A DNA stretch of 31,380 bases from Glutinoglossum americanum (lineage: Eukaryota > Ascomycota > Geoglossomycetes > Geoglossales > Geoglossaceae). Location of the stretch: assembly GCA_020080175.1 (NCBI GenBank), contig JAGHQL010000239.1, positions 1 through 31,380 of the forward strand, given 5' to 3'. Position 1 is the stretch's first letter, and each line of letters begins with the position of its first letter. A program made the translations under genes and the position numbers. The notes beneath the pieces are model-generated. The model did no database searches. It saw only the letters and a program-made list of their open reading frames with translations, and had not been told where the DNA came from. Positions 1 to 11,777 of the stretch are shown piece after piece.

Positions 1-54
1 TCAATTCTATTAAGCTATTCTAGACCCTATCTACACTGTATACGTTGACCGCTA

Positions 55-234
55 CTATTCCGCACCTACGAGCATAACCAACAACACTTGCTCTTCCTGG
101 ATCTTTCGCACGACATCATAGACATCCTCTAGGCTCGCGAATTTGAACTTGTCCTTCTCTTCGCCGGAGAGGCTTGCCGTAAACCTCGAGATGGCTTTGT
201 TAAAACTAATATTCGGAGCAACTTGACCGGACAT
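55..234 (-). CDS. Possible first exon of an NLR/STAND-type protein, cut by the left edge
   Basis: An ATG at 234 (minus strand) opens a 59-codon frame that reaches a stop at 55-57. The peptide has an amphipathic pattern: F-x-x-A-I-x-x-F-x-x-x-L-x-x-x-E, then KFKFASLEDVYDVV, then KIQEEQ. From memory this matches the helical N-terminal region of many fungal NLR/STAND proteins (the DUF7708-like kind), where it precedes a linker and a NACHT or NB-ARC domain. After the IQxEQ motif the frame soon ends. Either an intron starts near there and the gene continues beyond base 1, or this is a broken remnant. No nucleotide-binding motif is inside the window. The call is inference from a short pattern; the frame is seen directly. 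Confidence 0.4.
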   Translation of the reverse strand: MSGQVAPNISFNKAISRFTASLSGEEKDKFKFASLEDVYDVVRKIQEEQVLLVMLVGAE

Positions 235-1088
235 CGAAGCCTCAATAGAAGAGTTAGTTAAAAGTGCCGTGTTTGCGGTTTGGAGCGGGGAAGGTTGGAG
301 CGACCTTGCTATACTAAGCCTTGCATGGAGACTCGCAGGTATGCTCCCGCTCCAAGCTCCGATTCAGCCTTGCACTGCGCCTTGCAAAATAGTGAGGACA
401 CGGGGATTTCCGAAACACGTGCTCACCCTAAACTCCGTCTTGTTAGTCAAGCGGCTGCACCGAATTTTCGCGCAAGAACTTTTGGCCTGGCACTACAGTT
501 TCAATCATCTGCACTCTGGACCCACCGCGAAAGGAAACTTGCCAGTCCAGCTAACTCCCCGTCAGCCGTTGTACCAAATTGCTATTCTGGGGGCTAATAC
601 CTGAAGGGGTGCTGGACGGATTGGGATTAGTCAGTGATCGGCGCAGCTACCTCTGCTTGCCCCACAGCACACATCGACTAATTCATATCCGACATTCCAT
701 CTGATAATTTAGCACACAAGATATTTCCAACTATCGGCGGTTTTGCCCCACTGCCGACCCAGAGGTAGCTTGTCGGGAGGCATTACCAAGCGGCCCTCCG
801 AGAGAGCCGATACATCGGGGGCTCATGGAAAGACAGGAATCCTTAACATCCAAGCGTCCTTTACACATCGATGACGAAGGGGACGTAACAGCTCCTTTGA
901 GAATCAAAGCTCCAAGGACAGCACTATATGACATCCCGCTCGAGGGGTCTGTCGCATGAGTTCCCCTCATTTATGCTTTATGCCGGACTGACCATTCTCT
1001 ACCAGCAACGGACTCTACGATAAAGAAATCGAGACGCGCCCCTTTCAATGTACGTCCATTCCGCCCTCCATATCCTAGCCTCTCTCAG
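235..1088. other. Intergenic region upstream of the SNF2 gene
   Basis: This stretch separates the minus-strand frame at the left edge from the plus-strand helicase gene and should hold the promoters of both. Short overlapping open frames occur (for example around 269-604 on plus and 731-970 on minus), but they show no family motifs, have no plausible splice extensions and overlap each other in several frames. I see no tRNA, repeat or transposon signature. Confidence 0.5.
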
Positions 1089-4000
1089 ATGTTTTCAGAT
1101 GACGTGGAAGGAGACATTCAGATGTCTGAATCTTTCAACAATCATGTCCCAGAATACGTGACGACTACTGTAGCCACAGAAGCCAGTTTTTCGATAGTGG
1201 CTGGTACGAGCAACGGTGAGGGCAATATCAGTTGCCTTGATAGCGCACTGCAGAAGGAAGTTTGTTTTGGGATGGTACTGGGCCATTAGAGATCCATCTT
1301 TTATAGGACTTGTCTAACAGAAAATCAGATCTATAATGCTAAGATCGGTATCCCAAACGACTTTCTAGCTGGTGATAGATATCTCCTAGACCTTCTAGCG
1401 GCTAAGGATGCAAATCAAATACTCTATCTTGTATACAGGAAGCACTACATTATCTTACAGACGCGCTCAGGGAAAGACGTTGCGGTTCTCGACACTCGCA
1501 CTACAAAGGCTCTGAAAACTCTCTCAGATTTAAAATCCGTTCGGTTCGAGGCCTTCCCCATCGCTGACGGATTGGCTAATGGAGTCCAAGTCTGGAAGGA
1601 AAAAGGGAAAATTACTGGCATCTCCGTTGAGATAAATGTCTATGGAGGCAGAGACGTCGTTAACGTCGTGGGAAAGAATCTTTCCAGATCTGCGATATAC
1701 TTACAACATCCCGGTCACCTGGGTGACAATATCGAATACCATAATCCGCACTACCTTACTCTTCCTGGTCAACTCCGCCTAGAACATTGTACCCTCACAC
1801 CGCCATATTGCCCCGGTGAACCAACGAAGGGCACATCCGGTCCAGATATCGCAACCGTATTTGACTCCCTGAAGAGGTATAGGTGCTTGCAGCAGGTGGA
1901 CGTAGACTTGCAGGTTAGAACATCGTTGCTTAGGTAATTAGCTCGCTTTAACAACGTGTTGAAGATACTCTTTCCATACCAGCTGCGAAGGCATCTAACG
2001 CACCATAGTCACCAAAAAGAAGGCGTGCATTTTATGGCACAGAGAGAAGGTGGCGAGCCTTTCAGCGACTTCAATCTATGGAAAGCTGACTACAGGGACG
2101 GCCAATATTTGTAAGTGATATTGCCTGACCATCAACCCTGTCCTGACTGCCTGTATTTAGATATCGGCACGCCATTGTAGGGTCAACACAGTGCATCCAG
2201 CCGCTCGAGGCTGGAGGTGGCATCCTTGCCGACGATATGGGTCTCGGGAAAACGCTAACAGTTTTAGCCACTATTGTGAGATCCATGGATCGTGCAAGGG
2301 AATTTGTCGCATTCCAACAGGGGGGCACCAGCAATGGCGTCAATGGCACGCGGATCTCTGCAAAGTCAACCCTCGTGCTTGCCCCTTCCACGCGTATGTG
2401 GCCGGTTTATTTAAGATGTGTATAGAACTAGCACGGTTTGACTAACTGAATCGGTAGTATTACTCGATGGATGGATCGATGAAATTCAGAAGTTTGTTTG
2501 ACGCAGAAACAGCTTTTGATATTGCATCGCTAATATGGTAGTAAAAGGCATGTCCTGGACGGGACACTGAAATTTAACAAATTCCATGGCGCAGGCAGGC
2601 TAACCGATCCTGCCAAATTCCTCGATTATGATATCGTTCTTACTACGTACGCGACGGCAGCTTCAGAGTTCTCCAAAGACAACAGCGTCCTTCACAATAT
2701 CAACTGGTTTAGGATTGTGCTCGACGAGGGTACGTGTTCCCGTCTAAAATTATAGAATAGCTACACATTAAGGCGCTCCGGAGAACTAACAATAGACAAC
2801 TGAAGCTCATGTCATTCGCCGCCACTCAACGAAGCAATTCCGTGCGGTTTCCTGCCTATCAGCAGAGCTCCGCTGGTGTTTGACTGGGACCCCAATACAG
2901 AATAGATTGGAAGACCTAGGTTCCTTAATCAGATTCCTCCGCGTATCTCCACTAGATAGCAGCGCCGCCTTTAGAAAACACATGATCTATCCTCTAAAAG
3001 TGGGGGGCGCTAATTGCTTAGAAAATTTACGCTTGCTTCTAGATTCTGTCTGTTTGCGACGGACAAAGCACCTCCTCAACATACCTGCTCCGCTGGATAA
3101 GCTTCGCAAGTTGTATCTCTCACCTGCGGAGCAACAGCACTACACTACCGTTTGCGGTGAATTGAGGACAGCGATTGATGATGCGGTCAGCAGTAAAGAT
3201 ACGACGAAAACATGTCATGGGATACTCCAAGCGATCTTGCGACTACGTTTGCTCTGCAACCACGGAACGTTCGAGCGTCGGTCATCTCTGGTACTTGACG
3301 GCAGCCTTCCGTCTGACCCAGATGAAGCCTTCACCCTTCTTCAACAGAGCGAGGAGACAACCTGCTCGTATTGCTCATACGAGGCCATTCCCCCAGCTGG
3401 TATGGAAGGGCCGTCATCCTATCACCTGACCGTATGCTCTCACCTCCTCTGTCCCGAGTGTTTGCCTCAGTATGAAAACGGCTTGAAGGGGCTTGGACGG
3501 GGGCGCGGATACCAGTGCCCCATTTGTCAACAAAGCATAGGGCTGAACTACCTTGCCACGACCCAGAAGAGGCAAGACCACTTCATGACGGATGCAAAAG
3601 CCAGCCCTCGCTCGCTCCCATCCAATTTCCAACCACATGGATACTCTTCCAAGATAAACGCTCTTGTCGAGGATCTCGAGAGAATTCCTGATGGAACAAA
3701 ATCGTAAGTTTCGTTGAAACATAAAATCGGGAACTAGCAGGCTCAGGCCCAGCTGACATCCTGCTGCGACTTGTAAGCATTGTTTTCTCTTGTTGGGCAA
3801 AGTCCCTGGATCTAGTCACGGTCATTCTCCATTCGCGCCACATTCGGCACGCCCGAATCGACGGATCTTGCTCAGCGCCCGAGCGATCACAGGCAATCAC
3901 TACATTCCATGAAGACCCGGCCATAGCCATATTGTTAATGACAACAGGAACAGGAGCTGTCGGGTAATCTCCCTTCTCCAATTATCCCCAAGAGTGAACA

Positions 4001-4371
4001 TCGCAATAGAAGCTTGCTGAACTCTGCAAGACTTAACCTCACCATAGCCAGTCGAATATTCATCCTGGAGCCCCAATGGAACCCTGCCGTAGAGAACCAA
4101 GCTATTGGCCGAGTTCTCCGGCTAGGGCAAACAAGACCTGTAACCGTGGTCCGCTACGTCGTGCATGACACAATAGAAGAGGTAAGCAACATACGAAACG
4201 GAAAGAAAAATAAGATTTTTAAAGCTGGGATTCTAGTCCGTGCGATCTCGCCAAAGCAAGAAGCTACAGCTCGCTGAGTTTACGTGGGATCAGGAAGAGG
4301 GAGAGCAGAAAGATGAGAAACTCAGGCGGTTAATGGTGAGAAAACTACACGCAAAACAGTTCTACATTTAA
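1089..4371 (+). CDS. SNF2-family DEAH ATPase/helicase with RING finger (RAD5/RAD16/HLTF-like)
   Basis: Ten exons: 1089-1274, 1329-1933, 2009-2110, 2161-2393, 2458-2491, 2542-2729, 2806-3703, 3778-3963, 4031-4181, 4237-4371, giving 905 aa in frame. All introns are GT-AG, 50-76 nt. The 54-nt first intron holds a TAG and has a CTAAC branch site before its CAG. Motifs in order: Walker A ILADDMGLGKT (about residue 320), LTTYAT, the DEAH box split by intron 5 (D448-H451), LTGTPIQNRL, a C3HC4 RING (about 634-690: CSYC, CSHLLCPEC, CPIC), then the C-terminal helicase lobe with RIDGS and QAIGRVLRLGQTRP (about 834). A RING placed between the two helicase lobes is the mark of the RAD5/RAD16/HLTF group, nuclear proteins that remodel chromatin or poly-ubiquitinate PCNA. 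The exact orthologue cannot be settled. The gene looks intact. The ATG at 1089 is the first in frame; the CFGM motif typical of this N-terminal region follows at residues 59-62. Confidence 0.9.
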
Positions 4372-4953
4372 GACAAGGACTAAAGGATCTTCTAGGATTT
4401 ACGCTCACTATTGTAGAAACTAGTCTGACCTCCACATAAGTGTTTCCGGTTTATCGCATATGATGAAAAGTCCGCCTCAGGTTCCGCGCAACCAAAGAGT
4501 CAAAAGGCAGCCATGAGGCAAGCGAATTGTGCAAGAACACTCTCTTTACCCTATTGCAGGTTTTAGCGGAGGGCGAATACTTGTACTTTCCTTGATGAGG
4601 GAAATAAAAATCAGTTTCCTCAGTGGCTGCAACGATTAGCGCTCCGTAAGACTAGTCTAAAACGGGGCACGCCCGGACCTTCCGGCAAGTGCCGATAAGA
4701 AACTCCAAGTCGCGAAGCGGGATGGAGTTCAGGAACGCGTCGCCAGCCAATCCAGTCACGTGAAAAAGCAACCAAGCAAGATTAAAGTTTTACCACGGAC
4801 GAGGCTGATGATGGGAGGGGGCGGTATGGTATTGGGGGATTGGGGGTACTCTGCGCATCTCGTATACATTATCCCAAGGAGCGCGGCTCCGATCCCCAAC
4901 TTTTCGCGGTACATACATCATCCTTGAGCATCCGCGCGCTTCGAAAACCAAAC
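4372..4953. other. Intergenic region between SNF2 gene and chitin synthase
   Basis: This 582-bp stretch holds the 3' end of the helicase transcript and the promoter of the chitin synthase. The chitin synthase frame stays open upstream of its ATG to about 4840 but has no earlier ATG, so the start at 4954 was preferred. I see no TATA box, repeat or RNA gene. The class V chitin synthase that usually sits head-to-head here in other filamentous ascomycetes is absent. Confidence 0.5.
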
Positions 4954-7900
4954 ATGGGGATGCAGTCGGCTCGCCCGGCCGCGGTTGCCGGGGTTGGCGA
5001 TCCGCCGCGAACCCAAGTCTCGACGGCCACGCTTCTGAGCGGCGTGCACGCTGCTTACGCGGCTGCGCAGCCGTACCGCCTCGATGATGGTACGAGCGTG
5101 GTCGCCAATACCTGGCGGACTGCCTCGAGCCCCACGCCGGAGGGCCGGTTTGGCGGGACTGTGGACCGGGAGCTCGCGAGGAGGGCGTGGGAGCATGCGC
5201 GGAGGAGAGCCGAGGATGGTTGCGTGGTGTTGGAGTCTTTGCACGCATCGACTCCGTCGCTTCTAGTGCCTTTTCTCTCTTGTCTTCCTCCGGCGATTCC
5301 CTCCACAGTCTATAAGGCACTTGAGGCTCTCCGGCCGTTCCTGGAAGCCGTGTCTCCGCAGAACCCCTCCACGTCGCGCTATTCCTCGCTCGCCGTTACC
5401 CTAACGCTTTCGCTCGAGGGGGCGATCAAGGGCGCGTCGATATCCCTCTCATCTTCAGGCATCGACACGAACAAGGGTCTGTTAAATATCCCTTGTGAGG
5501 CTGGCTATCGCGCTTTCGATGTATTCTATTATCTGCTTACATGCGCCTCGTCCCCGGCCGAACGAGAGTTCCTCGGTCTAAGCGACCCTTCTTCATATGA
5601 TTTACTGAAGCGATCTGGCACCTACAATCCACCATCTTACCTGCTAGCCGCTGATGATGCGGCTTCTGCCGATGATTTAAAGTGCTCGCTTCGGGAGATC
5701 GGTATTAAAGGTTCTTCTCTAAGGAACCTCTGGTCAATTCTTGCTGGACTCTTGAAATTGGGGAATACACTTAGTATTCTGGCCGAGAGCGAGCATATCC
5801 AAGAGATATGCGAAGATGTTGGGGGCATTCTTTGCGTCGATCCAGAAACCCTCGTCCGCTGCAGCAGTTACGAACGCGAAGCTCTTATTGGAGGCCTTTA
5901 TGAGGCGTTGGTCGATTGGATCATCGTGCAAGCAAACAAGGCAATTGCTGCGGAACTGTCATGCACTGACGAATCTGATTCGCTAAGCCAACATGGTGAT
6001 TCTAGACCTGGAGCTTCCGCAACTAATCAAGACACCGTCGCTCTCACAATCGTGGACGTACCGGATACTACCGTTGGCCGAGCAATGGCTCTCAGAGACG
6101 TTTTCGATAATTCCATCGGTATCCTCGCAGAGATGGCTGGAGATGGCGTCGGCGTGCCTAGCCTTAGCGCGTCGGTCCTTAATGAGGTACAAGCCGCGGT
6201 CAGAGAGGCAGCAGCCGACTTGGGAATACCTGGAGATGCTACCCAGGTGAGGCTGCATGACAAAGACCGACGACAAGCGATTCTCGAAAAAATTGGGGAA
6301 GATGCTGAAGCCGGTAGCCTCTTGAAGGAGATTACCTCTCCCACGCGGGGCGACAGCAACGTGGACACCGTTGGCCGCCTTAAACTGTCTACAACAGCTT
6401 CTACCAGCAGGTTATGGCATCATCTATCCATACACCCGACTCATGAGTCCCCATCCGAGCTGGCATCTCTCCCGTCAACCACTTCTTCGTGGTCATCCGG
6501 GACCGTATCAAGCCAGCTTCGTTTATGGAGACTACCGGAATGGGCTAATAGGCGAAACCGAGTGCTCGACTTCACCGCTGATTTCGATATCGATGAATTC
6601 TGTACTCGATACGCCCCTCTTGGCTGCGAACCCGGGAAGGATGGCATTGAAAGCTGGATCTTGCAGCGCGGCTGGAGTAACGGTGCGGTTGTCGTCGGAC
6701 ATGAGCGTGTCTGGGTGCGGGAATGTGCTTGGTGGGAGGCTGAAGGGATGCTAGATCTCAAACCTGAACTTGGTGCTACTTCCGGCACCATTGGCGATAT
6801 CGGAGGCGGTTACTTTGCCCCCATGCCTGGTACCAGTGGTCCCATTACCGGCTCCTCGATTCCCATCCCAAGTGGAGATAACAATTTCCCGGCAGAGCGG
6901 AATTCGCACGTGCTGGGAACGACAACTGAAATAAATCACAGCCCCATAGCTGCACGTCCAACAGCTATGACGAAGGGGGCTGTTAGTCTCCATCGAGAAG
7001 TAGATGAGCCTTTCCGGCTCCACATCGACGACGGCGATTTTTATCGAGATTACGATCCCAAACTGCTGACCGAACCAATATCAACCTCCCGACGGCTGTG
7101 GGTGATACTTACGTGGACTCTTACATTTTGGATTCCCTCCCCCATCTTGTCATACATTGGGCGCATGAAGAGACCTGACGTCCGGATGGCCTGGCGGGAA
7201 AAGGTTACCATCGTCTTCCTGATATCAGTCGTGAACGCAGCCATGGTCTACACTATGATAAGAGTTGGCCATTACGCACTACTTGCTTTCGCCATCGCCT
7301 TTTCCTGCATCCGTGGGGTCAAAACCATATCTGCGATAGCGGGGAGTGAATCCAGCCGTCGCCGCCCGGATCCACAGGATCGGTTCGTTGTATGCCTGGT
7401 GCCGGTTTATACCGAAGGCGAAAGCCTCATACGTGCAAGCCTTGACTCGCTGACGACTCTTCAATATGACAACAAAAGAAAGCTCATCTGCGTGATTTGT
7501 GACGGCATAACCGTTGGTAACGAGAACGACAGGCCAACTCCGAAAATTGTCCTTGATACTCTGGGTGTTGATCCTAAAATTGATCCCCCGGCGCTTCCAT
7601 TCAAAAGCGTCGGCCGTGGTAATGAGCAGTTAAACTATGGGAAGGTGTACTCGGGCCTGTATGAATACGAAGGCAACGTTGTTCCATATCTCGTAGTAGT
7701 CAAAGTTGGAAAAGAAAGCGAGCAACCAAAGGCTAAACCCGGACATCGTGGGAAACGGGATTCTCAAGTTCTGCTACTCAATTTCCTCAACAGGGTTCAT
7801 CACCGCTCGGCCATGTCTCCGCTCGAGTTGGAAATGTTCCACCAAATCAACAACATCATCGGTGTCGACCCTGAATTGTACGAGTACCTCCTCATGGTCG

Positions 7901-9569
7901 ACGCAGATACTCGCGTTTCGGAAGATTCCCTGAATCGTCTTGTTGCGTGCTGCACACGCGATAGCAAGGTGGCCGGCATCTGTGGCGAGACGGTGTTGGG
8001 AAATGAGGAGAGGAGCTGGTGGACCATGATCCAGGTGTACGAATACTACACATCCTATCACCTGACGAAGACTTTTGAGAGTGTTTTTGGAAGCGTCACC
8101 TGCTTGCCTGGATGGTAAGAATCCCGACAACCCACCCACCCACATTGACCCACGCTCACCTACATCGTTAGTTTCTGCATGTATCGACTCCGAACAGCTG
8201 ACAAGGGCCGTCCTCTGATTATTTCCGATAAAATCCTGTCCGAGTACTCAGATGGAGACGTCGATACTTTGCACAAGAAGAATCTGCTTTCTCTCGGGGA
8301 AGATCGGTACCTCACGACTCTGATGATGAAGCACTTCCCACATATGAGCTATAAATTTACCGCTCTGGCACGCGCGTCAACTACCGGCCCAGAACGCTTG
8401 AGCATTCTCCTCTCCCAGCGGCGTCGTTGGATAAACTCCGCGATTCACAATCTAGCCCAATTGGCCATGCTAAAAGATTTGTGTGGGTGCTGTTGCTTCA
8501 GCATGAGGTTTGTGGTCTTTTTCGACCTCCTTGGGACCATCATTCTGCCGGCAACAGCAACGTCTCTAGGGTATCTATTCTATAAAGTCGCGAAGCGCTC
8601 TGGGTTACCGGCACTTATATCTCTTATCATGGTCGCAGCGACATATGCATTGCAGGCCATGGTGTTCATCATCAAGGGTCAGTGGCAGTTCGTTGGATGG
8701 ATGATCATCTACCTCCTAGCTTTCCCTATTTACTCCATTCTTCTGCCGATATATTCCTTCTGGAACCAGGACAACTTCTCCTGGGGTGATACGCGTATCG
8801 TTCTTGGCGAAAAGGGCTTCAAGAAAGTCGTAGCACTAGACGACGAGGGTTTCGACCCAGCCTCGATCCCTCTTCAGACATGGAACGACCATTCCGCCGC
8901 TAACGGTCTACCTGGCCGTCGAGATTTTCCTGAGAATGGATACCGGGGTGGATATGAGGACAATGCGGTTGATGCGGTCGAGATGGATGATATTCGTTCT
9001 ATATACTCGTCCGTGAGGCCTGGTTCAACTATCTTGGCTGGCTTCCCAGCCCAGAGCCCTTCATTTGTACTCCCTCGACCCCCGGGAGCGCTTTGGGATA
9101 ACCCAGTGCAGCAGTCGCCCTACCCGGATTTCACTCCCTATAATGGCCCCGAATCGCAAAACCAGCACGGTTTGTCAATGGCCGACACTAATTTTCTGAG
9201 AACCGGAATCCCCAGGCTGCCAGCAGGCCTAGATAGCCCAACCCCCCTGACACCGCGCATCCAAAGTCCAGCTAGCTTCCCTAGCAGTCAGCCCATGAAC
9301 ACAGCAGACTTCCAGCAAGATCGCGGGGGTCCTGATGATGCGATGATTACCGAGGCAATCCGAAGCTGCCTCGCCGAAGCTGATTTAGACAGTGTGACAA
9401 AGAAACAAGGTAATTCCACCCGAGCACGTATACGGTTGCCCCAAGAAGTAAACTGACGCCATCGACCTTAGTTCGCGCACTAGTAGAACAGAAACTACAG
9501 ACAGAATTAGTGGGCGAACGGCGGACATTCTTGGATCGACAGATTGACGCTGAACTAACTAATATGTAG
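4954..9569 (+). CDS. Class VII (CsmB-type) chitin synthase with myosin-like head, shortened
   Basis: Three exons (4954-8114, 8172-9409, 9472-9569; introns of 57 and 62 nt) give 1498 aa. The enzyme makes chitin from UDP-GlcNAc at the plasma membrane, mainly for tip growth and wall integrity. Residues about 1-350 are a degenerate myosin-motor-like domain without a clear P-loop, as in class VII. Two membrane segments lie near 713-735 and 745-785. The catalytic core has [11 protein letters not shown] (about 810), LMVDADTR (about 980), LPGCFCMYR across intron 1, LGEDRYLT and QRRRWINS (about 1135). Several membrane helices follow, then [19 protein letters not shown]-like tail (about 1442-1498) is completed by exon 3. 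ATG at 4954 has A at -3. Odd point: WREK leads almost directly through [11 protein letters not shown] into the catalytic core, so roughly 230-260 residues present in relatives as I remember them (extracellular/cytochrome-b5-like part) seem missing, in frame. Naming differs: some authors call this class VI. Confidence 0.9.
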
Positions 9570-9865
9570 TGTGAACCGGCACGTTGCCGGTTATGCTGTA
9601 TGACGGAAGGGGTTAATGGTTTTGCAATGGTATGAGGATTGTATAGGCATCATAATAAAATATATTAATGTTATTTGTTAAAGCGTGCTCAACCGCCGAC
9701 CTGTGGCACTCTTGATCACCAATATATCTGTGCAGACCTTTATCCCTTTTTCGTTTGTTTACTTACGGTCCTGCCAACATCTTCCATCCATAAGAGCCCC
9801 CTAGTCCGCTTGTTGTTCTGTTACTGGTAGAACTTTCGACGTTCATATAGGACACGAATTGGTTG

Positions 9866-10002
9866 TAGAACTGGGTGAGGGCGCAGCCCGAGTTACATAC
9901 AGAAGGGATAAACAAATGGAAGTGGTAATGATCGTGTGCTAATAACTGGTGGTCAGCGAGATTGGCGGATCAGCATATGAGCTGCCAAATCGAAACCCTA
10001 AC
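9866..10002. repeat. Dispersed repeat, copy 1 (LTR-like, uncertain)
   Basis: This copy shares an ordered series of short blocks with 10905-11062: a TAGAA start, GGGCGnAGCCCGAG, GATCGTGTG, GGCGGATCAGCA and an AATCGAAACCCTAAC end. The two copies are in the same orientation, about 1 kb apart, with several indels between them. The second copy ends in ACA, compatible with a long terminal repeat read on the minus strand, but no element body was recognised between them. Old and degraded. Confidence 0.45.
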
Positions 10003-10050
10003 TCTCACCCTACTCCCAATATACTCTGAGTCACCAAGAACAGACAGAAA

Positions 10051-10171
10051 GACCATTCACAGGGCCGTCAAACAGGCGAATAGAACAAATCAGATAACAG
10101 ATAGGTAGGCCGCTCACAGAACCATCAAACGGATAGACAGGTAGGCCACTCGTAGGGCCATCAAACAGAAA
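10051..10171. repeat. Short imperfect tandem repeat, three units
   Basis: Three imperfect units of about 30 bp start near 10051, 10107 and 10143. Each carries a GGCCnnTCACAG-like block followed by CCrTCAAAC. Spacing is uneven (56 and 36 bp). No function is apparent. Confidence 0.5.
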
Positions 10172-10689
10172 TGACCATAACAGAGCCAAACTCAAAGGCA
10201 TGGAAGTCACATACAATGTGCTCCCTCAAGGATAGTATCATAGCCCATACCACTAAGCTAAATACCTGGGTAGCAACCACAAGTAGGGTTCTACCAAATG
10301 ACAAGTCAACACATTAGGTCTCGAAATAAGAATGGGAGTCTAACCAGACCCCCGACGACGCATCGCTGGGAGCCACTCAATGGTCCCCGAGATCGAAGTC
10401 ATATACCGCAAGCCTTTTTACTGAAGGCTGCCGAACCGAATGGAAGCCTAGCAGGCGTCCCCCGAAGACAGGTTGTATGAGAGCCACTCGGTGGCCTCTC
10501 CTGAAACCCAAAACAGCTTCCAGCCATCAACCGACAGTATTGCCAGCCCAACCCAGGGCTCCAAACTCGAAGGAAGTGCTGAAAAGGTGTATCACATCTC
10601 GTCGTGGGCACGCTGACATTGCTTAGTCAGACAGCGTCGTGTGTCGACAAGCTAGGCAAGACTAGGCCCCGGAGATGCACAATAAGTAC

Positions 10690-10731
10690 CGATAGACCGA
10701 CCGACCGATAGACTGACCGACTGACGGATAA
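10690..10731. repeat. GACC/GATA-type microsatellite
   Basis: About ten imperfect 4-bp units, mainly GACC with GATA and GACT variants, follow one another without a break. Confidence 0.6.
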
Positions 10732-10904
10732 GCGACATCGATCGTTGCAATGGGCATACTAAAGCCCCCGAAATACGTTGGCAAGAACACTCCAGCCAAC
10801 GGGTCCATCCAGCAACAGGCATCGCAGGAAGGGGGCACCCTGTTAGGGGTCTACCCCGGCGCCTGGCTCATAGCCTGTTACGGGTATGAAGAGTGGACGA
10901 AGCC

Positions 10905-11062
10905 TAGAATTGGGCGAGGGCGAAGCCCGAGCTATATACACATAGTCTGACTCACAGAAAAGGGGTAACCAAACGGAAAGGGCATTATCGATCGTGTGCC
11001 AATTATTGGTGATCAGCAGGATCGGCGGATCAGCACACAAGCCACCGAATCGAAACCCTAAC
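10905..11062. repeat. Dispersed repeat, copy 2 (LTR-like, uncertain)
   Basis: Direct-repeat partner of 9866-10002, about 20 bp longer because of insertions. It ends in CCCTAACA, the better candidate for an element boundary. Likely the remnant of an old repeat; family not identified. Confidence 0.45.
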
Positions 11063-11777
11063 ATGCCCTGGCAGCCAAGCTAACAGCTGATTCAATTCGT
11101 CATGTCTATCATTCTCGCACTATTTTCAAGCAGGAGCTGCACGAATGAGCGTTCTCGAGGGCCCCTTGAATATACAACCTACGTAACGGTCACATACCAA
11201 ATAGCTGCTGGCGCCGCCATGACCGACGCCGCGATGTCACCAGCCTCGCCCACACGCGGGACATGAGCAGCAGGCGGTCCCAGCGTACGACAGCACGGCA
11301 TCCCGTAAAGCGTTTTCCAATTGCGTCCATCGCTTTAAACCCCGGACAAAAGCCAAAAAGAAGAAAGAATAGAAAAAAAAAACTTCCCAAAAGCTAGCCA
11401 GTCTCCCCCTACGTTCCAACTCTGAAAATTAAAAATTAAAAAAATTCAAGAGACAATAATTTTTTTTTTTTTTCCGGTTCTCAGAGCCCGAACCATTTTA
11501 GGGTTCGCCGGACCGGCCGCCTTCGCGCCCGTTCCGGAACAGTGCTGGTAAGTGCTAACAAGTCGACGCAACGCCGTGCCAAGGCTCCCTCCTCTCGCCA
11601 ATCAGGCGTCTGCCCGCCGTCTTTTCGATGCCCCGTTGCTTGGCGCGCATACCCCGACTTTGGATTTCTCTGATTGCCCTGCGGATCCCCGATCCTCGGG
11701 GGAGAGCGGGCGAAACTGTCTGCTCAAAACCAGCTGCGGACTCCCTCCTGGCCGTCAGCGAAACGCAGCGCGGTACC

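Larger units (their letters stand above)
9570..11777. other. Repeat-bearing intergenic region
   Basis: No gene was recognised in these 2.2 kb. The region holds two diverged direct copies of one repeat (9866-10002 and 10905-11062), a short tandem repeat (10051-10171) and a GACC/GATA-type microsatellite (10690-10731), each listed separately. Short A-rich and T-rich runs (11370-11475) lie upstream of the CFEM-like gene. Open frames such as 10298-10480 and 11190-11419 are short, overlapping and without motifs. Confidence 0.5.

Noticed and set aside
1275-1328. In-frame TAG at 1287-1289 near the start of the SNF2 gene, at first sight a nonsense mutation
   Set aside because: A 54-nt GT-AG intron with a CTAAC branch site removes it in phase and restores the family sequence CFGM-IYNAKIGIP.
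4840-4953. Chitin synthase starting further upstream at about 4840
   Set aside because: The frame is open there but has no ATG before 4954; the ATG at 4954 has a good context.
11628-11777. An N-terminal extension of the CFEM-like protein from an ATG at 11628
   Set aside because: The signal peptide begins exactly at the ATG at 11778, and an extension would bury it.
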